This document shows, piece by piece, positions 21,867 to 34,868 of a stretch of DNA of 64,000 nucleotides. Location: NCBI GenBank assembly GCA_027886175.1, contig JAJNNQ010000006.1, positions 61,808,001-61,872,000 on the forward strand. Direction: 5' to 3'. Below the pieces are notes generated by a model. The model saw only the letters and a program-made list of their open reading frames with translations. It made no database searches and was not told the origin of the DNA. Positions within the stretch are counted from its first letter, which is position 1. Every line of letters begins with the position of its first letter. A program made the translations under genes and the position numbers. The stretch is from Phylloscopus collybita (lineage: Eukaryota; Chordata; Aves; Passeriformes; Phylloscopidae).

Positions 21867-22082
21867 TGGGCTGCAATTCAAGGAATTCTTCTGTGGGGGG
21901 GGGTTAATTTAAATGAGAGTTCCTAAGATTGTTTTTCTGCTCCTGTGGGATTTTTTTTTTTTTTTTTTTAAAGTGAGAGTTCTGAAGTTTTTTTTTTCTT
22001 GGATTTTGGAAGCTGGGTGGTTTGAAATAAAAGCTCCATGTTAGCTTGAGTTCAATGATGGAAAGTTGAGCTGAACTCTGTT

Positions 22083-22826
22083 GGAATCATGGAATATCCT
22101 GAGCTGGGAGATGTCCCACAGGATCACCCAGGCCCTGCCCAGACACCCAGCAATGCCAGTTTTTCCCTGGGAATGTTGTCCCAGCACTCCTGGAGCTCTG
22201 TCCAGCACTGCTGACCCAAGGAAATTGAGGACTTTTCTTTTTCCTCTTCCATTCATTCCCACACCCTGACTGGGACAATTTTTAAGATGAGGTAGGAAGG
22301 CAGGAGCAGCTCCTTCCTCAAATTCCTGATGGGTTTTTGGGGGAGCAGATGCTGGTGGGAAACATCTCAAGCTCATCCACACACACACAGATTCCTTCCT
22401 GCAAAGCTCTGCCTTGGAGCTGAAGGGAGATATGAAAAATAAATATATATATTAAAAAAAAAAAAAAAGGCAAAGAGGCAGATTTATCCCAAATCACATC
22501 TTTGATGTGAACACGGCTTCGATCTTCAATCTGCTGGGGCTTGATGAGCACCCAGCAGTGCTGACCTTGCTGGGACTGAGCCATGGAATGTTCTGAGTGG
22601 GAATAAACCCACAGAGATCATCAATCCCATCCCAGAGCCCCCAGCAACCCCAGCCTGGGCATCCCTGGCAGTGCTGCCCAAAGGCTCCTGGAGCTCTGGC
22701 AGCCTCGGGGCCGTGCCCATTCCCTGGGGAGCCTGGGCAGTGCCCAGCACCCTCTGGGGGAAGCACCTGGCCCTCCAATCCAACCCAAATCCCTCCTGGC
22801 ACAGCTCCAGCTGCTCCCTGGGTGCT
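22083..22826 (-). repeat. Inverted duplication, right arm (0.75 kb)
   Basis: Reverse-complement mate of 6919-7669. The poly-T core and short AT runs differ in length and scattered substitutions are present, so the copies are not freshly made. Arms lie on both sides of MRPS6 exon 3. Confidence 0.85.
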
Positions 22827-23177
22827 GTCAGGTCACAGGGAGCAGAGAGCAGAGCTGTCCCTCTGAGGAGCTGCAGTGGGACCTTCAGCATCTCAGAGCT
22901 CCTTGACCTGGGGCCAGCAGGGAACTGAGGGCCCTGGGGCTGTTTCAGCTCCACTATTTTTTGATCCTCTTGATTTTTGTCATTTCTGGGGAGAGGTGCC
23001 ATGGACCCCCTTCTTTTCCAGCCTCTGTCACCACAGGGTTTGGGAAGCAGAAGAGCAAATCCCCCTTATCCTGGAGCTGCTGCCATGAGCAGCTGGCAGA
23101 GGGATCTGAGCTGTGCCTTGCAGCCTGGAGAGGGAAAAGGTCAGGGCAGCATGTGATGACCCCCCTGAGCTTCTTCC

Positions 23178-23260
23178 CAGCTCTGGGGGAAGCACCTTGT
23201 CCCCAAATCCAACCCCAATCCCTCCTGGCCCAGCTCCAGCTGCTCCCTGGGCGCTGTCCC
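23178..23260 (-). mobile_element. CR1-like fragment
   Basis: Minus-oriented piece, CTGGGGGAAGCACCTTGTCC through CTGCTCCCTGGGCGCTGTCC, related to one end of the 0.75-kb duplication. This shows that part of that block is a dispersed family. Confidence 0.6.
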
Positions 23261-23555
23261 TGTGGCAGGTCTCAGATCCCCAGGGAACCCTTTGGTGTCC
23301 CCACAGCTCTCCTGACATCCAGGAGGAAACAGCCACCACCACCCTGCAGGAAGCAGAACGTGTCTCCCTACTGATTATCTCAATAACCAAAGTCACTTCG
23401 GCAATAAATCCCTTTCCTGAAGATCTGCACCTTCTTCAGGAGCTCAGGAGTTTTCCAGGAGGTTTTTCCAGCTCCAGCACATCTGAAAGAGCAAAGGGGT
23501 GTCCTGCACTTCCCTGTTCTGTTCCAGCCAGGGGACACAACAGATCCTGTGCATC

Positions 23556-23650
23556 AATTCCTGCCCAAGATCCCATCCAGCCCTGCCCTCTGGCACTGGG
23601 AAGCCATTCCCTGGGTCTTGTCCTTCCATTCCTTGGCAATTGTCTCACAG
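23556..23650 (-). mobile_element. CR1 LINE fragment
   Basis: Minus-oriented internal piece with GGCACTGGGAAGCCATTCCC. It lies close to a plus-oriented copy at 23723. Confidence 0.7.
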
Positions 23651-23722
23651 AGAAAGTGATGAAAAAGTTCTGGTTCCAGCTTTTCTGGCAGTGCTGGTTC
23701 ATTCACAACAATTTAAGGGAGA

Positions 23723-23957
23723 AGGGCTGGCTGGGATCTTGGGAATCAGGAATTGTTCCCTGGCAGGGTGGGCAGGCCCTGGCACAGGGTGCCCAGAGCA
23801 GCTGTGGCTGCCCCTGGATCCCTGGCAGTGCCCAAGACCAGGCTGGACCCTGGGGCTGGGCGCAGCCTGGGACAGTGGGAGGTGTCCCTGGCACCCCAAA
23901 CCATTCCAAGGATGGGTTTTAAGGTCCCTTCCAACCCAAACCATTCCAGAATCCCAC
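23723..23957 (+). mobile_element. CR1 LINE 3' end
   Basis: Plus-oriented copy with GGAATTGTTCCCTGGCAGGG and CCCAGAGCAGCTGTGGCTGC, ending AACCATTCCAGAATCCCAC. Confidence 0.9.
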
Positions 23958-25099
23958 AGTTCTCCCAGCCCACCTCCCCATGGAGCACCACACAACCCAA
24001 AAGTGACACCCCTTGAATGAAGTCACCTTATCCAAGCGGGGTCAAACATCCCAGTTTCATTTCCAAACTGCCCCTGACAGAGAGGACTTGGCAGGAATTT
24101 TGGATTTAAATTTAAATTTAAATTAAATTTGGATTTAGTTGACCTAAGTCAACTAAAGCAGGAACATCCCATGTTGACAAAGATGATCCTGGAGGGAAAG
24201 TCCCCAAGACCAGAAGGGAACTGGGAATCTGAAGATGAAATGCAGGAGGTGGGGCCATGACCAAGCCCTGCTCACGTCCTTCAGGCTGCACTGGGTTCAG
24301 TTTTTTGCGTCACATCCCAAATATTGCACCCCAAGAGCCCCATGGGGCCAGGAATGACTCAGGCAACGCTGCTGGATTGCAGAATCCACCCCTGGAAGAA
24401 CACTTCTCCTCAGGCACCACCCTGATCTCACACACCAGCATCCACCTAACAGCCTCAACTCATCCCCACATCCTTCCCACAAAGCTGACAACTCTTTATG
24501 GGACGGGTAGGATGGTAAAAAACCTCAAATCCTAGAGGCAGGGTCCTCCAGGAGAGGTGCCCAGCTGGAATGGGCTGTGCCTGGGTGTCCCTGAAGCCAA
24601 GGGAGCAGTGCCAGCCCAGCATTCCAGGGTGCCCGAGCTCCAGGAGTCGCCCGTCCCAGGGATTTGCAGGAGCTCTGCTGGGCTGGCTCCTCCTCACAAA
24701 TCCCCACAGCACCAACATCTGCCTTTGGGGACACTGGGCTGCAGAATGCAGAGGGGCACACCAGGGTTGGGATTTAGGGACAGGAACCATTTTCCAGCCT
24801 GGAAAAAAAAACGTTCTGGAAGCGCGGCCCAGCGGGATCTAAGGACGCACCGCCCCGAACGTGGGATCCTCTGCTAAAGCCATTACAGCCCACTGGTGAA
24901 TTTAGCAGATGACACTTGAACTCTCCTCCTTGGGAAGCAGCCTCCCAAAGCCTCTCACCTCCTCAGGAAGGAGGATGGGGGCAGGAATTCCAGCTGGTGA
25001 TTCCTGCTCCCCCCCTTTCCCTCGCACCCATCCCCGCTCCTCACCCAGGATTTAATTCCATTTCTGCCCAGCTCTCATCTGCTGCTTTTCATTGTGCTC

Positions 25100-26060
25100 C
25101 TAAAACGGCAAGAGGGGTTTTTTTTTTGTTGTTGTTGCTGTTGTTTTGTTTTATTGTTGTATTTTTTTTTTTTTGCCTCCTTCCCTCCAAAGGCTGCTTT
25201 GCAACTTTGTGCTCTCTCTGCCATTAGCAAAGGGTGGAAATTTCCACTGACGCACTGTTGATAAGCCAAGGAGGAGCAGGGGGGGAAGGGAGGATGAGCT
25301 GTTCCAGCAGATCTTTCTGACTCCTCGCAGGAAAAGGTATTTTATCAAAACTGCAGGCACTGGGGTTTTCAAAAAAAAAAACAAAACAAAACAACAACAA
25401 CCACCTCTCTCCAACGTGAGCGAGGATCGCTGTCCCTCTGCCACAGCAGCGACACAAAAACAAAAACAAAAAAGAGAGAGAAGGGAGAAAGAAGCAGCGT
25501 AAAAAAAAAAATAAAAAATAATAATAATTGGATTTCTTCAGGAAAGAAAGAAAGAAGGGCTGGAAAAACAATGAGCAACACAATGAAATCCCTGAGGAGA
25601 TCTGAACCCCCTTCCCCTGAAATCTCCACACCGAAATCAGCTGGCAGGAGGCCACGGGGGGGTTTTTAAACCCTCCAACCTTCATTTGCAGGCAGTGATC
25701 TGTGACCCCACAGCCCCAAATCCCAGCGAGACAAAGCCAGGGAAAAATACAGGAATGCAGCAGGGAAACCACCTCGCTGCTGCAAAGAGAAATGCAAAAA
25801 GCATTTGTGCTCTCTAGGAGTCACCAGGGGAGAAATGCAGGAAAATTCCACTGATTCACGATGAGCCCACGGTTATTTTTGTCCTCCTGCTTGACTGCAA
25901 ACACAAGGATGATTTAAATGCAGGGGAGCAGACTGGAACACATTAAAACAATGCATTAACTCCAAAAAAAAAAAAAAAATTAAAATATAAGATGGTCTCA
26001 AATAAAGGAGGACATCTCAAATAAAAAAAAGAAAGAGGGAAAAAAAAAAAAGAGGCAGGT
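25100..26060. other. Homopurine/homopyrimidine-rich stretch
   Basis: No gene is seen. The stretch is dominated by poly-T (25118-25173), poly-A (25371-25400, 25500-25530, 25965-25980, 26040-26052) and A-rich GAAA/CAAA runs. Confidence 0.6.
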
Positions 26061-27832
26061 TTCATTTCTCAAATTTACCATATTCAAGCCAGAAACTGTC
26101 TGAACCCTGAGTCCTAAGGATGCTCAAATCTGTTGCTTTCAGATGGCCAGGGTAGGACTCCAAGGAACCTGGGTGAAAATTCCCTTTGGAATCCTCCTGG
26201 AAGACAACTCTGAGCCAAGGGGAACAGTGAAGATCTGGTGGGCTTGGAAGAGGCTGTGGGGTCCCCATGGTTTTGGCCCCAAAATGTTTCCCTGTGAGGA
26301 GGTGGAAGACCCAAGGGGAAGGAAACGTTCTGAGGAACAGCAGAGATGAAAGGAGCAGAAAACACCTGGAGGAAACCACAGCAGGTGCAGGAGGAGCTCC
26401 ACGTTGTCCTCATTAAGGTAATTCCACAATTGTATTTTTTTTTTTAATTTTTTCTACCTGAATGTTCATTTTTAAGACCATGGGAATGGGGGAATTTGCT
26501 TTGCCCCTCCTCAGCAGGGCAAGTTCATGATTAGGACTGTCAGAAGGACCAGCACAGGTGTTGCCTTTAGCTTTTAAAAACATAGCAGTGGAAGTTCCTT
26601 GAGAATCTGGGAAGGATGAGATCAAACCCAAAAAAAAGTTGGACTTCAGTGACCAAAGTGTGCCACAGCAATGATGGGAATGATCCTCAAGAGAGCTTGG
26701 GGGGAGATTCATCCACAACCACCAAGGAATGGCATTTCCAGAATTCCACCTGTTGTTCAGCTGATTAAATCATGGGAGGCTGTTTCGTCAATTTAAAGAC
26801 AATCAGGGAAAAAAAAGAAAAGATGAAAATTAAAATCAACCTCCTCCCAAAATGGTGGCTGGTTCCCACCCCACCAAGCCCAGTGGCCACCACGCTCAAG
26901 CCAGGAGCTTTCACAAGGCTGCCACAGGATTTGGTGGATTCTGGTGCCCCCACATCACCAGCTTTGCTCAAGGCCTCTAAAAAAGCACCAAAATTCCCAA
27001 GGGCACTCACACAGGTAAGGTGGAAAAAAAACCAAACAAAAAAAAAAAAAACCCAAAACCAACATCCCAAACGTTTCAGGGCTTTGATCCTTGAGGCACA
27101 TCCACACTTAACAGGGGGAAAAGAATTTGAAGGAATGGTTCAACTGATCAATGAAGAAAGCCCCATCTAGTGGAAGGAGACAATCAATTGAGCAGAAAAT
27201 ACTTCAAATGTGCACAAATCCACAAATATTCCAGCTGCTTCTCTCCTCATCCAAGTGCACTGCAGAGCCAGGACACCTTTTTGCCCAAACAGCTCAAGAT
27301 GTTCTAAAATCCAAACAGCGGCGAGAAGCTGGGTTGGGCATTGAGTTTGAATTTATTTTGGGGAGGGATTAAGCAAGGAAAAATTGCAGCTCCTTTCATC
27401 AGTTTTTTGTTTTGCCCCTCTTTGGTCTTCAAGAGCCATGAAAAGCATCAAGAGGCTGGACTTGAGCGAGGCCAAACACGCCTGGAGAGTGGAGTCCTTT
27501 AACTCTCTGCACCATTTGTGTTGAATAAAGGGTGGGGAGAGGGCTGTTCAGACCTGGGAAGGCTCCAGAGAACAATTCTGACAGGTAACCATTGTTTCAG
27601 CCTCACAAATCCAGGCAATCAAATCGTACCCAGGCGCTGGGGATGATCAGAGGGCACTTCAACCTCTCCCATCCACGTGGGAAAATCCATCCTGCCACGA
27701 GCAGAAGGTTTAAAAAAGGAATTGTGCAACCTCCTGAGCTCAGCTGCTTTGTGGGAAGAGGCAAAGCCTGAACACGTAACAAGAATTTACACATGGAAAT
27801 GTTCCCACCAGGGTCAGAAAAAGGGGGTGTCC

Positions 27833-27975
27833 AGAGAGGTTGTGGATTGCTCATCCCTGGCAATGTCCAGGATGGATGGGGCTTGGAGCAGCTTGGGAGA
27901 GTGGAAGGTGTCAGGCTGGAACTGAATGATCTTCAGGACTCCTTCCAACCCAAGCCATTCCATGATTCCATGGTC
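27833..27975 (+). mobile_element. CR1 LINE 3' end
   Basis: Plus tail with GATGGGGCTTGGAGCAGCTT and CCAACCCAAGCCATTCCATG. Confidence 0.85.
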
Positions 27976-28174
27976 AGTTATTGGATTATTCCTCTCAATA
28001 ACCATCCACTCCTGCTGGTTTAGGTTCTGGAAACAAGAGCCTTTCCTGGGCAGGTGATTTGGCAAAGCCAACTGGAATTTCTGCCTCCTGACCCCCCTTG
28101 GATGCTGTTGTGTATCCCTTGATCCACAGGGACCCTGGAATTCACCTCCTACAGAAAATCCCCCAGGCACATGT

Positions 28175-29050
28175 GAAGGTAAACTCCCCAAAATGCAATT
28201 CCTGGATGAGAATTCCTGGTAAACTCCCCAAAATGCAATTTTTTGGATGATAATTCCTGATAAACTCCCCAAATTGAGTGGTAATTCCTCATAAACTCCC
28301 CAAATTGAGTGATAATTCCTGATAAACACCCCAAATTGAGTGATAATTCCTCATAAACTCCCCAAATTGAGTGATAATTCCTGATAAACTCCCCAAATTG
28401 GGCAATAATTCCTGATGAACTCCCCAAAAATACAATTTTTGGATGATAATTCCTGATAAACTCCCCAAATTGAGTGGTAATTCCTCATAAACTCCCCAAA
28501 TTGAGTGATAATTCCTGATGAACTCCCCAAAAATGCAATTTTTGGATGATAATTCCTGATAAACTCCCCAAATGCAGTTCCTTGCATCCTACCAGGATGA
28601 CAATTCCTGGTAACCTCCCCAACTGCAATTTTTGGATGATAATTCCTGATGAACTCCTCAAATTGAGTGGTAATTCCTCATAAACTCTCCAAATTGAGTG
28701 ATAATTCCTGATAAACTCCCCAAATTGGGCGGTAATTCCTGACGAACTCCTCAAAATGCAATTCCTGGATGACAATTCCTGGTAACCTCCCCAACTGCAA
28801 TTTTTGGGTGATAATTCCTCACAAACCCCCCAAATTGAGTGATAATTCCTGATAAACTCCCCAAATTGGGCAATAATTCCTGACGAACTCCCCAAAAATG
28901 CAAATTTTGGATGATAATTCCTGATGAACTCCCCAAAATGCAATTCCTGATGAACTCCCCAAATGCAGTTCCTGGATGATAACTCCTGACAAAATTCCCA
29001 AAATGCAATTCCTGGATGATAATTCCTGACAAAATTCCCAAAATGCAGTT
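28175..29050 (-). repeat. 31/38-bp minisatellite in MRPS6 intron 2
   Basis: About 25 degenerate units share AACTCCCCAAA and GATAATTCCTGA. Two unit types occur, one with AATTGAGTG (31 bp) and one with ATGCAATTTTTGGATG (about 38 bp). Their order is irregular. Confidence 0.92.
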
Positions 29051-29323
29051 CAGCAAGAACAAAAGCAAGCCCTGGGTTTGCTATTTCAGAGAACACGGGG
29101 GCTGAGGAGACAACTGGGAGTGAAGAGCAAAACAAAAAAGACGAAGAGGCAAAGCAAGCAAATAACAAAAGAAAATTGCCATCTTTTCAAAATCAAATTT
29201 GAAAGCAAGGGGAAAAAAAAAAACAAAAAAACCAAAACAACCCAACCAGGCAATGAAAAACTGGCAAATAGAACGTGGAAATTGTTATGAACAATCAAGA
29301 GTTTTGCTGGAGAACTCATAAGT

Positions 29324-29440
29324 CATGGAATGGTTTGGGTTGGAAGGGGGATCCCACCCAGTGCCACCCCTGCCATGGGCAGGGACACTTCCCACTGTCC
29401 CAGGCTGCTCCAAGCCCTGTCCAACGTGTCCAACATTAGA
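29324..29440 (-). mobile_element. CR1 LINE 3' end
   Basis: Minus tail beginning CATGGAATGGTTTGGGTTGG and truncated after CCAAGCCCTGTCCAACG. Confidence 0.85.
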
Positions 29441-30747
29441 AATAAATGTGCAGCTCAATGAAATGAAGTGAATGAGGTAACAAAAATGTGGGGAGAAAGG
29501 TGTGAAACGTTCCCAGTTCTTTACAGGTAGGTTTAGCAGAGGGAATCCCACACATCCCAAAAGCAAGGAGAAGGAAAGGTTCCTGGTGCTCCATCAAACC
29601 CCAAAGCCTGAGCAGGCTGAGCTCCACCACCTTTGCTTCAAATCATAAATAAAATTTTATTTTTAAATAAAAACATTGGAGAGGGGCTAAAAACCACTAA
29701 AGACTCTCCAATTCCAACCCCCCCCCCAGTATTCCAAGTTCCTCCTCCAATCCCCCATCCCAGCTCCTGCAGCTCCAGGGGTTCCTGCTCTGCAAATCCT
29801 CGCAGCCATCCCCTTCCCAAAGGAACGTGCAAATCCTAATTTTTATTTTAGATTTTTTTTTTTTTCAGTTGTTTTGGAGCTGCTTTTGGATCATCTCCCC
29901 CCCAGTTCCAACCCCACCCACCCCCCCAAGCCCAAGGCTGGCCCCTCAGCTCTGCCTCGAGGAGAGGCACCAGGGTGGGCTTGAGGCAGGGCCAGAGCAA
30001 ACAGGGAACCACAAAGTGCCACCCCCCCCAGCACGCTACTATCACTTTACAACCAGTTGGAATCTGCTCCAGCTCTTGCCCTGACCAACTCTGCTCTGCT
30101 GTCCTCAGCCAGCCCCAGCCTGGGGAGGGGTTGGAGAGGGGTTCAGTGGTTTTGGGGCATCTCAAACAGCAAACAGAGCCAGAGTTGAACATTCCTTCAA
30201 TTCAAAGGCTGGCACACACCTTATTTAAATCAGTTTGGTTTTGTTTGTGCCAGACAGAAACAGCTCTGGGACCAAAAAAAAAAAAAACAAAAAACAAAAC
30301 CACCAGGCACCTTAAAAAGCAATTTAAATGCAGCTCATTAATAACAAGTAGTGGCGAGTAGAAGAAATGCTTGGCACAAATCTGCTGCCCAGCAGGAGGG
30401 GAAAGGTGGGAATCTTTATTTAAATACATTCTTCCCTTGGTTTCTCACAGCCAGGGCTCAAAGTCTCACCTAAATTAATTTCCATTCCTGGAACCTGGTC
30501 CTGGACAGATTTTATTCACCCACAAGATGAATTGGTTACCATTTCAAATCGTTCCCTGAAATGGTTAAAACCCCAAATATTTGTGTTCCACTGTGAATAA
30601 AATAAATGTGAATGAGTGGCCAATTCAGTTTAAAGATCAGGAAATCAGGGATTGAGAAGTTTGATTCTTTAGATGAATCCCACACCATTCCTAAAACTCA
30701 ATTTTCCTAATGACCTCCGGGCAAAACCTGTCAATATTAGGTCTTCC

Positions 30748-30780
30748 AAAAAAAATAAAATAAAATAAAATAAAACAAAA
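30748..30780. repeat. (AAAAT)n microsatellite
   Basis: Short run of AAAAT units, possibly the decayed tail of a retroposon. Confidence 0.8.
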
Positions 30781-31229
30781 GGTGGAGAGTGCCCAAAGAG
30801 ATGCATTTAAGAGAAAAACCTAAATTTTAACACCTCCTCAATGAGCAGAACCTGCTGAGAGGGAATAATTCCATTATTTGCAGGATCTGAGGTCTTCAGG
30901 AGAGTGAAACTGCTCCTGCCAGGGACAGCTGAGGGCCACAATCCCCCATGGCAGGCTTGGAGAAATCTGTTTTACACAGCAACTGCCAGAAAATTCCTTT
31001 TCCCTGTGAAGTCTCTTGGATATTGTTAAGTTTGGAACATGCCTGTGATGCACTTTAGATCCACGATATCCCAGGTGATGCAGGAGCACTCCAGAACTCA
31101 GGGGAGAAAAAGCCCTTTTTGAAGGACAAACCATCCCTCCTGCTGATTTATGAATTTGTATTTTCTACTTTAACTCTTTCCCCCATCTCTAAAATCCCCA
31201 CCAAACCCTGCACAAGCTTTGCCCTGAAA

Positions 31230-31322
31230 ATCATGCAGTGGTTTGGGTTGGGAGGAGAGTTAAAGATCATTCCATGGGCAGAGAAATTTCCATCAGCCCA
31301 GCATAGCCCAAGCCCCATTCCA
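31230..31322 (-). mobile_element. CR1 LINE 3' end (diverged)
   Basis: Minus tail with GTGGTTTGGGTTGGGAGGAG and GATCATTCCATGGGCAGAG. Confidence 0.65.
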
Positions 31323-32612
31323 CTGATTTTTATATAATTATATTAGATTAATTTTCATATAATTCACCAGCCAGGAAGTCCAAAGAAATAATGGATTGAG
31401 TGTCCACCCCAAATCTCCAACTAACCTATAGGTAGTTGAACTAACTAACTAACTAAGCTATAGGAAGATAGATCAGTTAAAGCACTAAGAGTCAGAAAAA
31501 TTAAAAAAAAAAATAAACTTCAAAAACATTAAAACCTCAAACAAGCAAAAAAATTTAAAGCTTTGGAAGATTCAAGATGCTCCCCCCACCCCAGACACTC
31601 ATTTGAATTCTCACAGAAGCCTCTTAAGTTAATTCAGAATAAGCCAAGGCTAAAGAAAAGTGAAATATTCTGGATTATCCAATGTCCCACTCCACACCAA
31701 CCTCCTCCAAAAGGGACACAGAAAAATTAAAAATTGGCTGGGAGGGAGAAAAGATTCCAGGATTTCACAGTAAATCCAGGATCTTAAGGAGGTAACTGGT
31801 TTTCTTTTTAACTTTGTCCTATTGAAAAAAAAGAAAAAGGTTCTTTTTTTACAGCTGCTGTAAAGCAGAACTGGCTGATTTGATACAGTGGCTCAAAAAC
31901 TGACTTCTCACTTCCTATTGCTGGTTGATTTCCTGAATCAATCCTGAATTTTATTTTTCAATACAAAACACTGGATGCTCCACCAGGAATCCACCCTGCC
32001 TGTGCACGGAGCTGCAAAACCCACAGGAAAAGCTCCAGGAATGCAATCCCCTGGAATTCCCAGGTGCTGCCACAGCCTCCTCCCGTGGCTCTGGAATCTG
32101 AGATCCCAAAGAAAGGCACACAAACCATCTCCTACAGCTCCTCTCTCAATCCCTTCTCCCTTCCAACAACCCAGGGAACATCCAAGGACAGAGATCCAAG
32201 TGCAGGGCAGGAAGAGGGACCCAGAAATATTTGGGGACATCTGACCTGGGAGGGGGAGGAGGAGCAGAGGAGGAGGCTTTGATCTGATGATCTCCTGCTT
32301 GAAGGTTGCAGTTATTGGTTCCTAAAACCTTGTTTTACTAAGCACAGGAAGGACACCTGCCCTGAGGGCTCTGCAGACAGGAGGGGTTTGCTCAGAGATC
32401 TTTGGGAGAAGGATTTGGAAATGCTGGGGGGAGGGAGAGCTGGAGCTGCCCCAGCCCAGAGCTCCCAGTGCCCAGTGTGGGGAGCAGGAAAGGGATTGGG
32501 ATCAGGAAAGGGACTGGGATTGTGTCCCTGTGCCCCCTCAGGTGAGAGCCCCACCTGCAGAGCTGCCCCAGCCCTGGGATCCCAGCCCAGGGAGAGAGCC
32601 CAGGGGAGGCAG

Positions 32613-32842
32613 CAGGATGAGCAGAGGGATGGAGCAGCTCTGCTGGGAGGAAAGGCTGGCACAGCTGGGATTGTTCAGCCTGGAGAGGAGAAGCTTTGGG
32701 CTGAGCTCAGGGTGGCCTTGCAGGGCCTGAAGGAGCCCCAGGAAAGCTGGAGAGAGACAATTGCCAAGGGCCGGAGGGACAGGAGCCAGGGAATGGCTTC
32801 CCAGTGCCCAGGGCAGGGCTGGCTGGGATCTTGGGCAGGAAT
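32613..32842 (+). mobile_element. CR1 LINE fragment
   Basis: Plus-oriented internal part with GGATTGTTCAGCCTGGAGAG and GGCTTCCCAGTGCCCAGGGC, broken off at GGGATCTTGGG. Confidence 0.85.
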
Positions 32843-33044
32843 TACAGGATACAGAACACTGAACCCAAACAGAGCTCATTCTGTAAAACAACCCAGTGCC
32901 CATCAATCAGCTGAGATCAGTTCTGCTCTCAGGTGTGAGAGCAGTGATGAAGACACAATGCATTCTACAGCACAGCAGCTTTCAGAAGTGAAATTCTGAG
33001 CTGGCTGGGTAAGGTTGGGATCCAGATTCACATTCCAGAGTCTG

Positions 33045-33350
33045 AAGGAGCTACAAGAAAAGATGGAGAGAGACTTTTTCCAGGGGCTGGAGGGACAGGA
33101 GCCAGGGAATGGCTTCCCAGTGCCCAGGGCAGGGCTGGCTGGGATCTTGGGAATCAGGAATTGTTCCCTGGCAGGGTGGGCAGGCCCTGGCCCAGGGTGC
33201 CCAGAGCAGCTGTGGCTGCCCCTGGATCCCTGGCAGTGCCCAAGGCCAGGCTGGACACTTGGGCTGGGAGCAGCCTGGGACAGTGGGAGGTGTCCCTGCC
33301 CATGGACTTGGATGGGCTTTGAGGTCCCTCCAAACCCAAACCAGTCCCTG
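33045..33350 (+). mobile_element. CR1 LINE 3' end
   Basis: Plus-oriented copy that repeats the GGCTTCCCAGTGCCCAGGGC block already present at 32790, then continues to the 3' end. Two successive insertions fit better than one split copy. Confidence 0.88.
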
Positions 33351-34475
33351 ACTCCACTTCAGGCACTGCCATTGTGTCCATGCCTGTTTTGCTCTCCTGC
33401 TCCATATGTTTTGTTTGCCTTTTTTTTTTTTTTTTTTTTTTCAGACCATGGCTTGACCCTGCCAGTTTTGCAATGTAGGATGCAATCCTGTTGCATGCCC
33501 ATGGGAGCTGAGAAATTCTTGTCTCAAGACAGAATTAGTGATTACCTCATCCTGCTGTCGGAGCAGAAGCATTTTATAAACATTAAAGCCTTTTCCAAGG
33601 GCAGAACGAGGAGCTGGTCTTTCTCTCCTTGTGCCAGTGGGGAGCTAAGGCAGAGAGATGAAATTCCACTGGTTTGGGGTGCTGAAGTGGAGAGGTTGGA
33701 TGACAGGTTTTGGATTGGGTGGCAGCACTTCTGCAGTGCAGATTTTGGGTTCTTCAACAGAAGAAGGAACCAGCATCTCCAGGACTTTGGAGAAGAGATG
33801 AAGAGAGGCCATTTCTCCAGGGGATCTGTGCCAGGGCCTCAGGGCTTCCTGAATTCCTCCCCAGTATCCCAACTAACCCTTTGGCAATGGGAACCCATTC
33901 CCCCTTGTCCCCCTGTTCTTGGAGAAAGTCCCCTTTTCCTCCTTTTTGTAGTGCTCCTGAAGGTTCTGAAAGGGCTCTGAGGTCTCCCTGAGGTTTCCCT
34001 TGCCCAGGCTGATGGAACAGGAGTGTGGTGGAGATCCCCCCTTTCCCCTGGCAGCTCTCACCACTCCCCTTTGGCAGGAGCACCACGAGGTGCTCAGAAG
34101 AGGGAATGAAAGCAGGGATCGCCCCTGGAGAGTTGATCCAAGAAGGACTTTGCAGCTCTGGAGTCCCCTCAGCTTCCCCAGAACCTCTGAGGGAAGAGCA
34201 GGGTTGGCCAAGCTCCTGCTCCAGGCAGAGGCATCGGGAGGAGCTGGTTAATTGTTCTTTGGATTAGGCAGCCCCAGCAGTGGGGGTTGCTTAGCAACAT
34301 CTCCCAGGCCTTGGGAGAGGCAGCAGCCATTTCAGAGGTGGCCTCGAGGAGCAAAACCATCCTGGGCATGGGATGGAAGCTACAGCACCTCCCTCTGCAC
34401 TGTGGGGCAGCCCAGGGTTCATTCCCATTTATTGTGTTTCCATTAAACCCAGGATTACCCTAAACATCCTTAAGT

Positions 34476-34868
34476 GAGGGGCTGGGAGAGCTGGGGGTGC
34501 TCAGCTGGAGAGGAGAAGCTCCAGGGAGAGCTCAGAGCCCCTGGCAGGGCCTGAAGGGGCTCCAGGAGAGCTGCAGAGGGACTGGGGACAAGGGACAGAG
34601 GGACAGGAGCCAGGGAATGGCTTCCCACTGAAATGGGGGAAATGTAGGTGAGATGTGGGGAAGAAATTCTTCCTTTTTAGGGTGGGGAGGCCTTGGTACA
34701 AAATTCCCAGAGCAGCTGTGGCTGCCCCTGGATCCCTGGCAGTGCCCAAGGCCAGGCTGGACACTGGGGCTGGGAGCAGCCTGGGACAGTGGGAGGTGTC
34801 CCTGCCAGGGCAGGAGGTGGAACAAGATGAGCCTTTAAATCCCTCCCAACCCAAACCATTCCATGGTT
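34476..34868 (+). mobile_element. CR1 LINE 3' fragment
   Basis: Plus-oriented copy from the CTGGGAGAGCTGGGGGTGCT block to AACCCAAACCATTCCATGG, about 400 bp upstream (in plus coordinates) of MRPS6 exon 2. Confidence 0.9.

Noticed and set aside
21345..21881. 178-codon frame of repeated FWFIWCCFGLFG type
   Set aside because: It is the translation of a 20-bp intronic minisatellite. It looks hydrophobic only because the unit is T-rich.
33015..33980. 321-codon plus-strand frame
   Set aside because: It starts in a CR1 copy, crosses a poly-T run and continues in unique DNA. No domain is recognisable.
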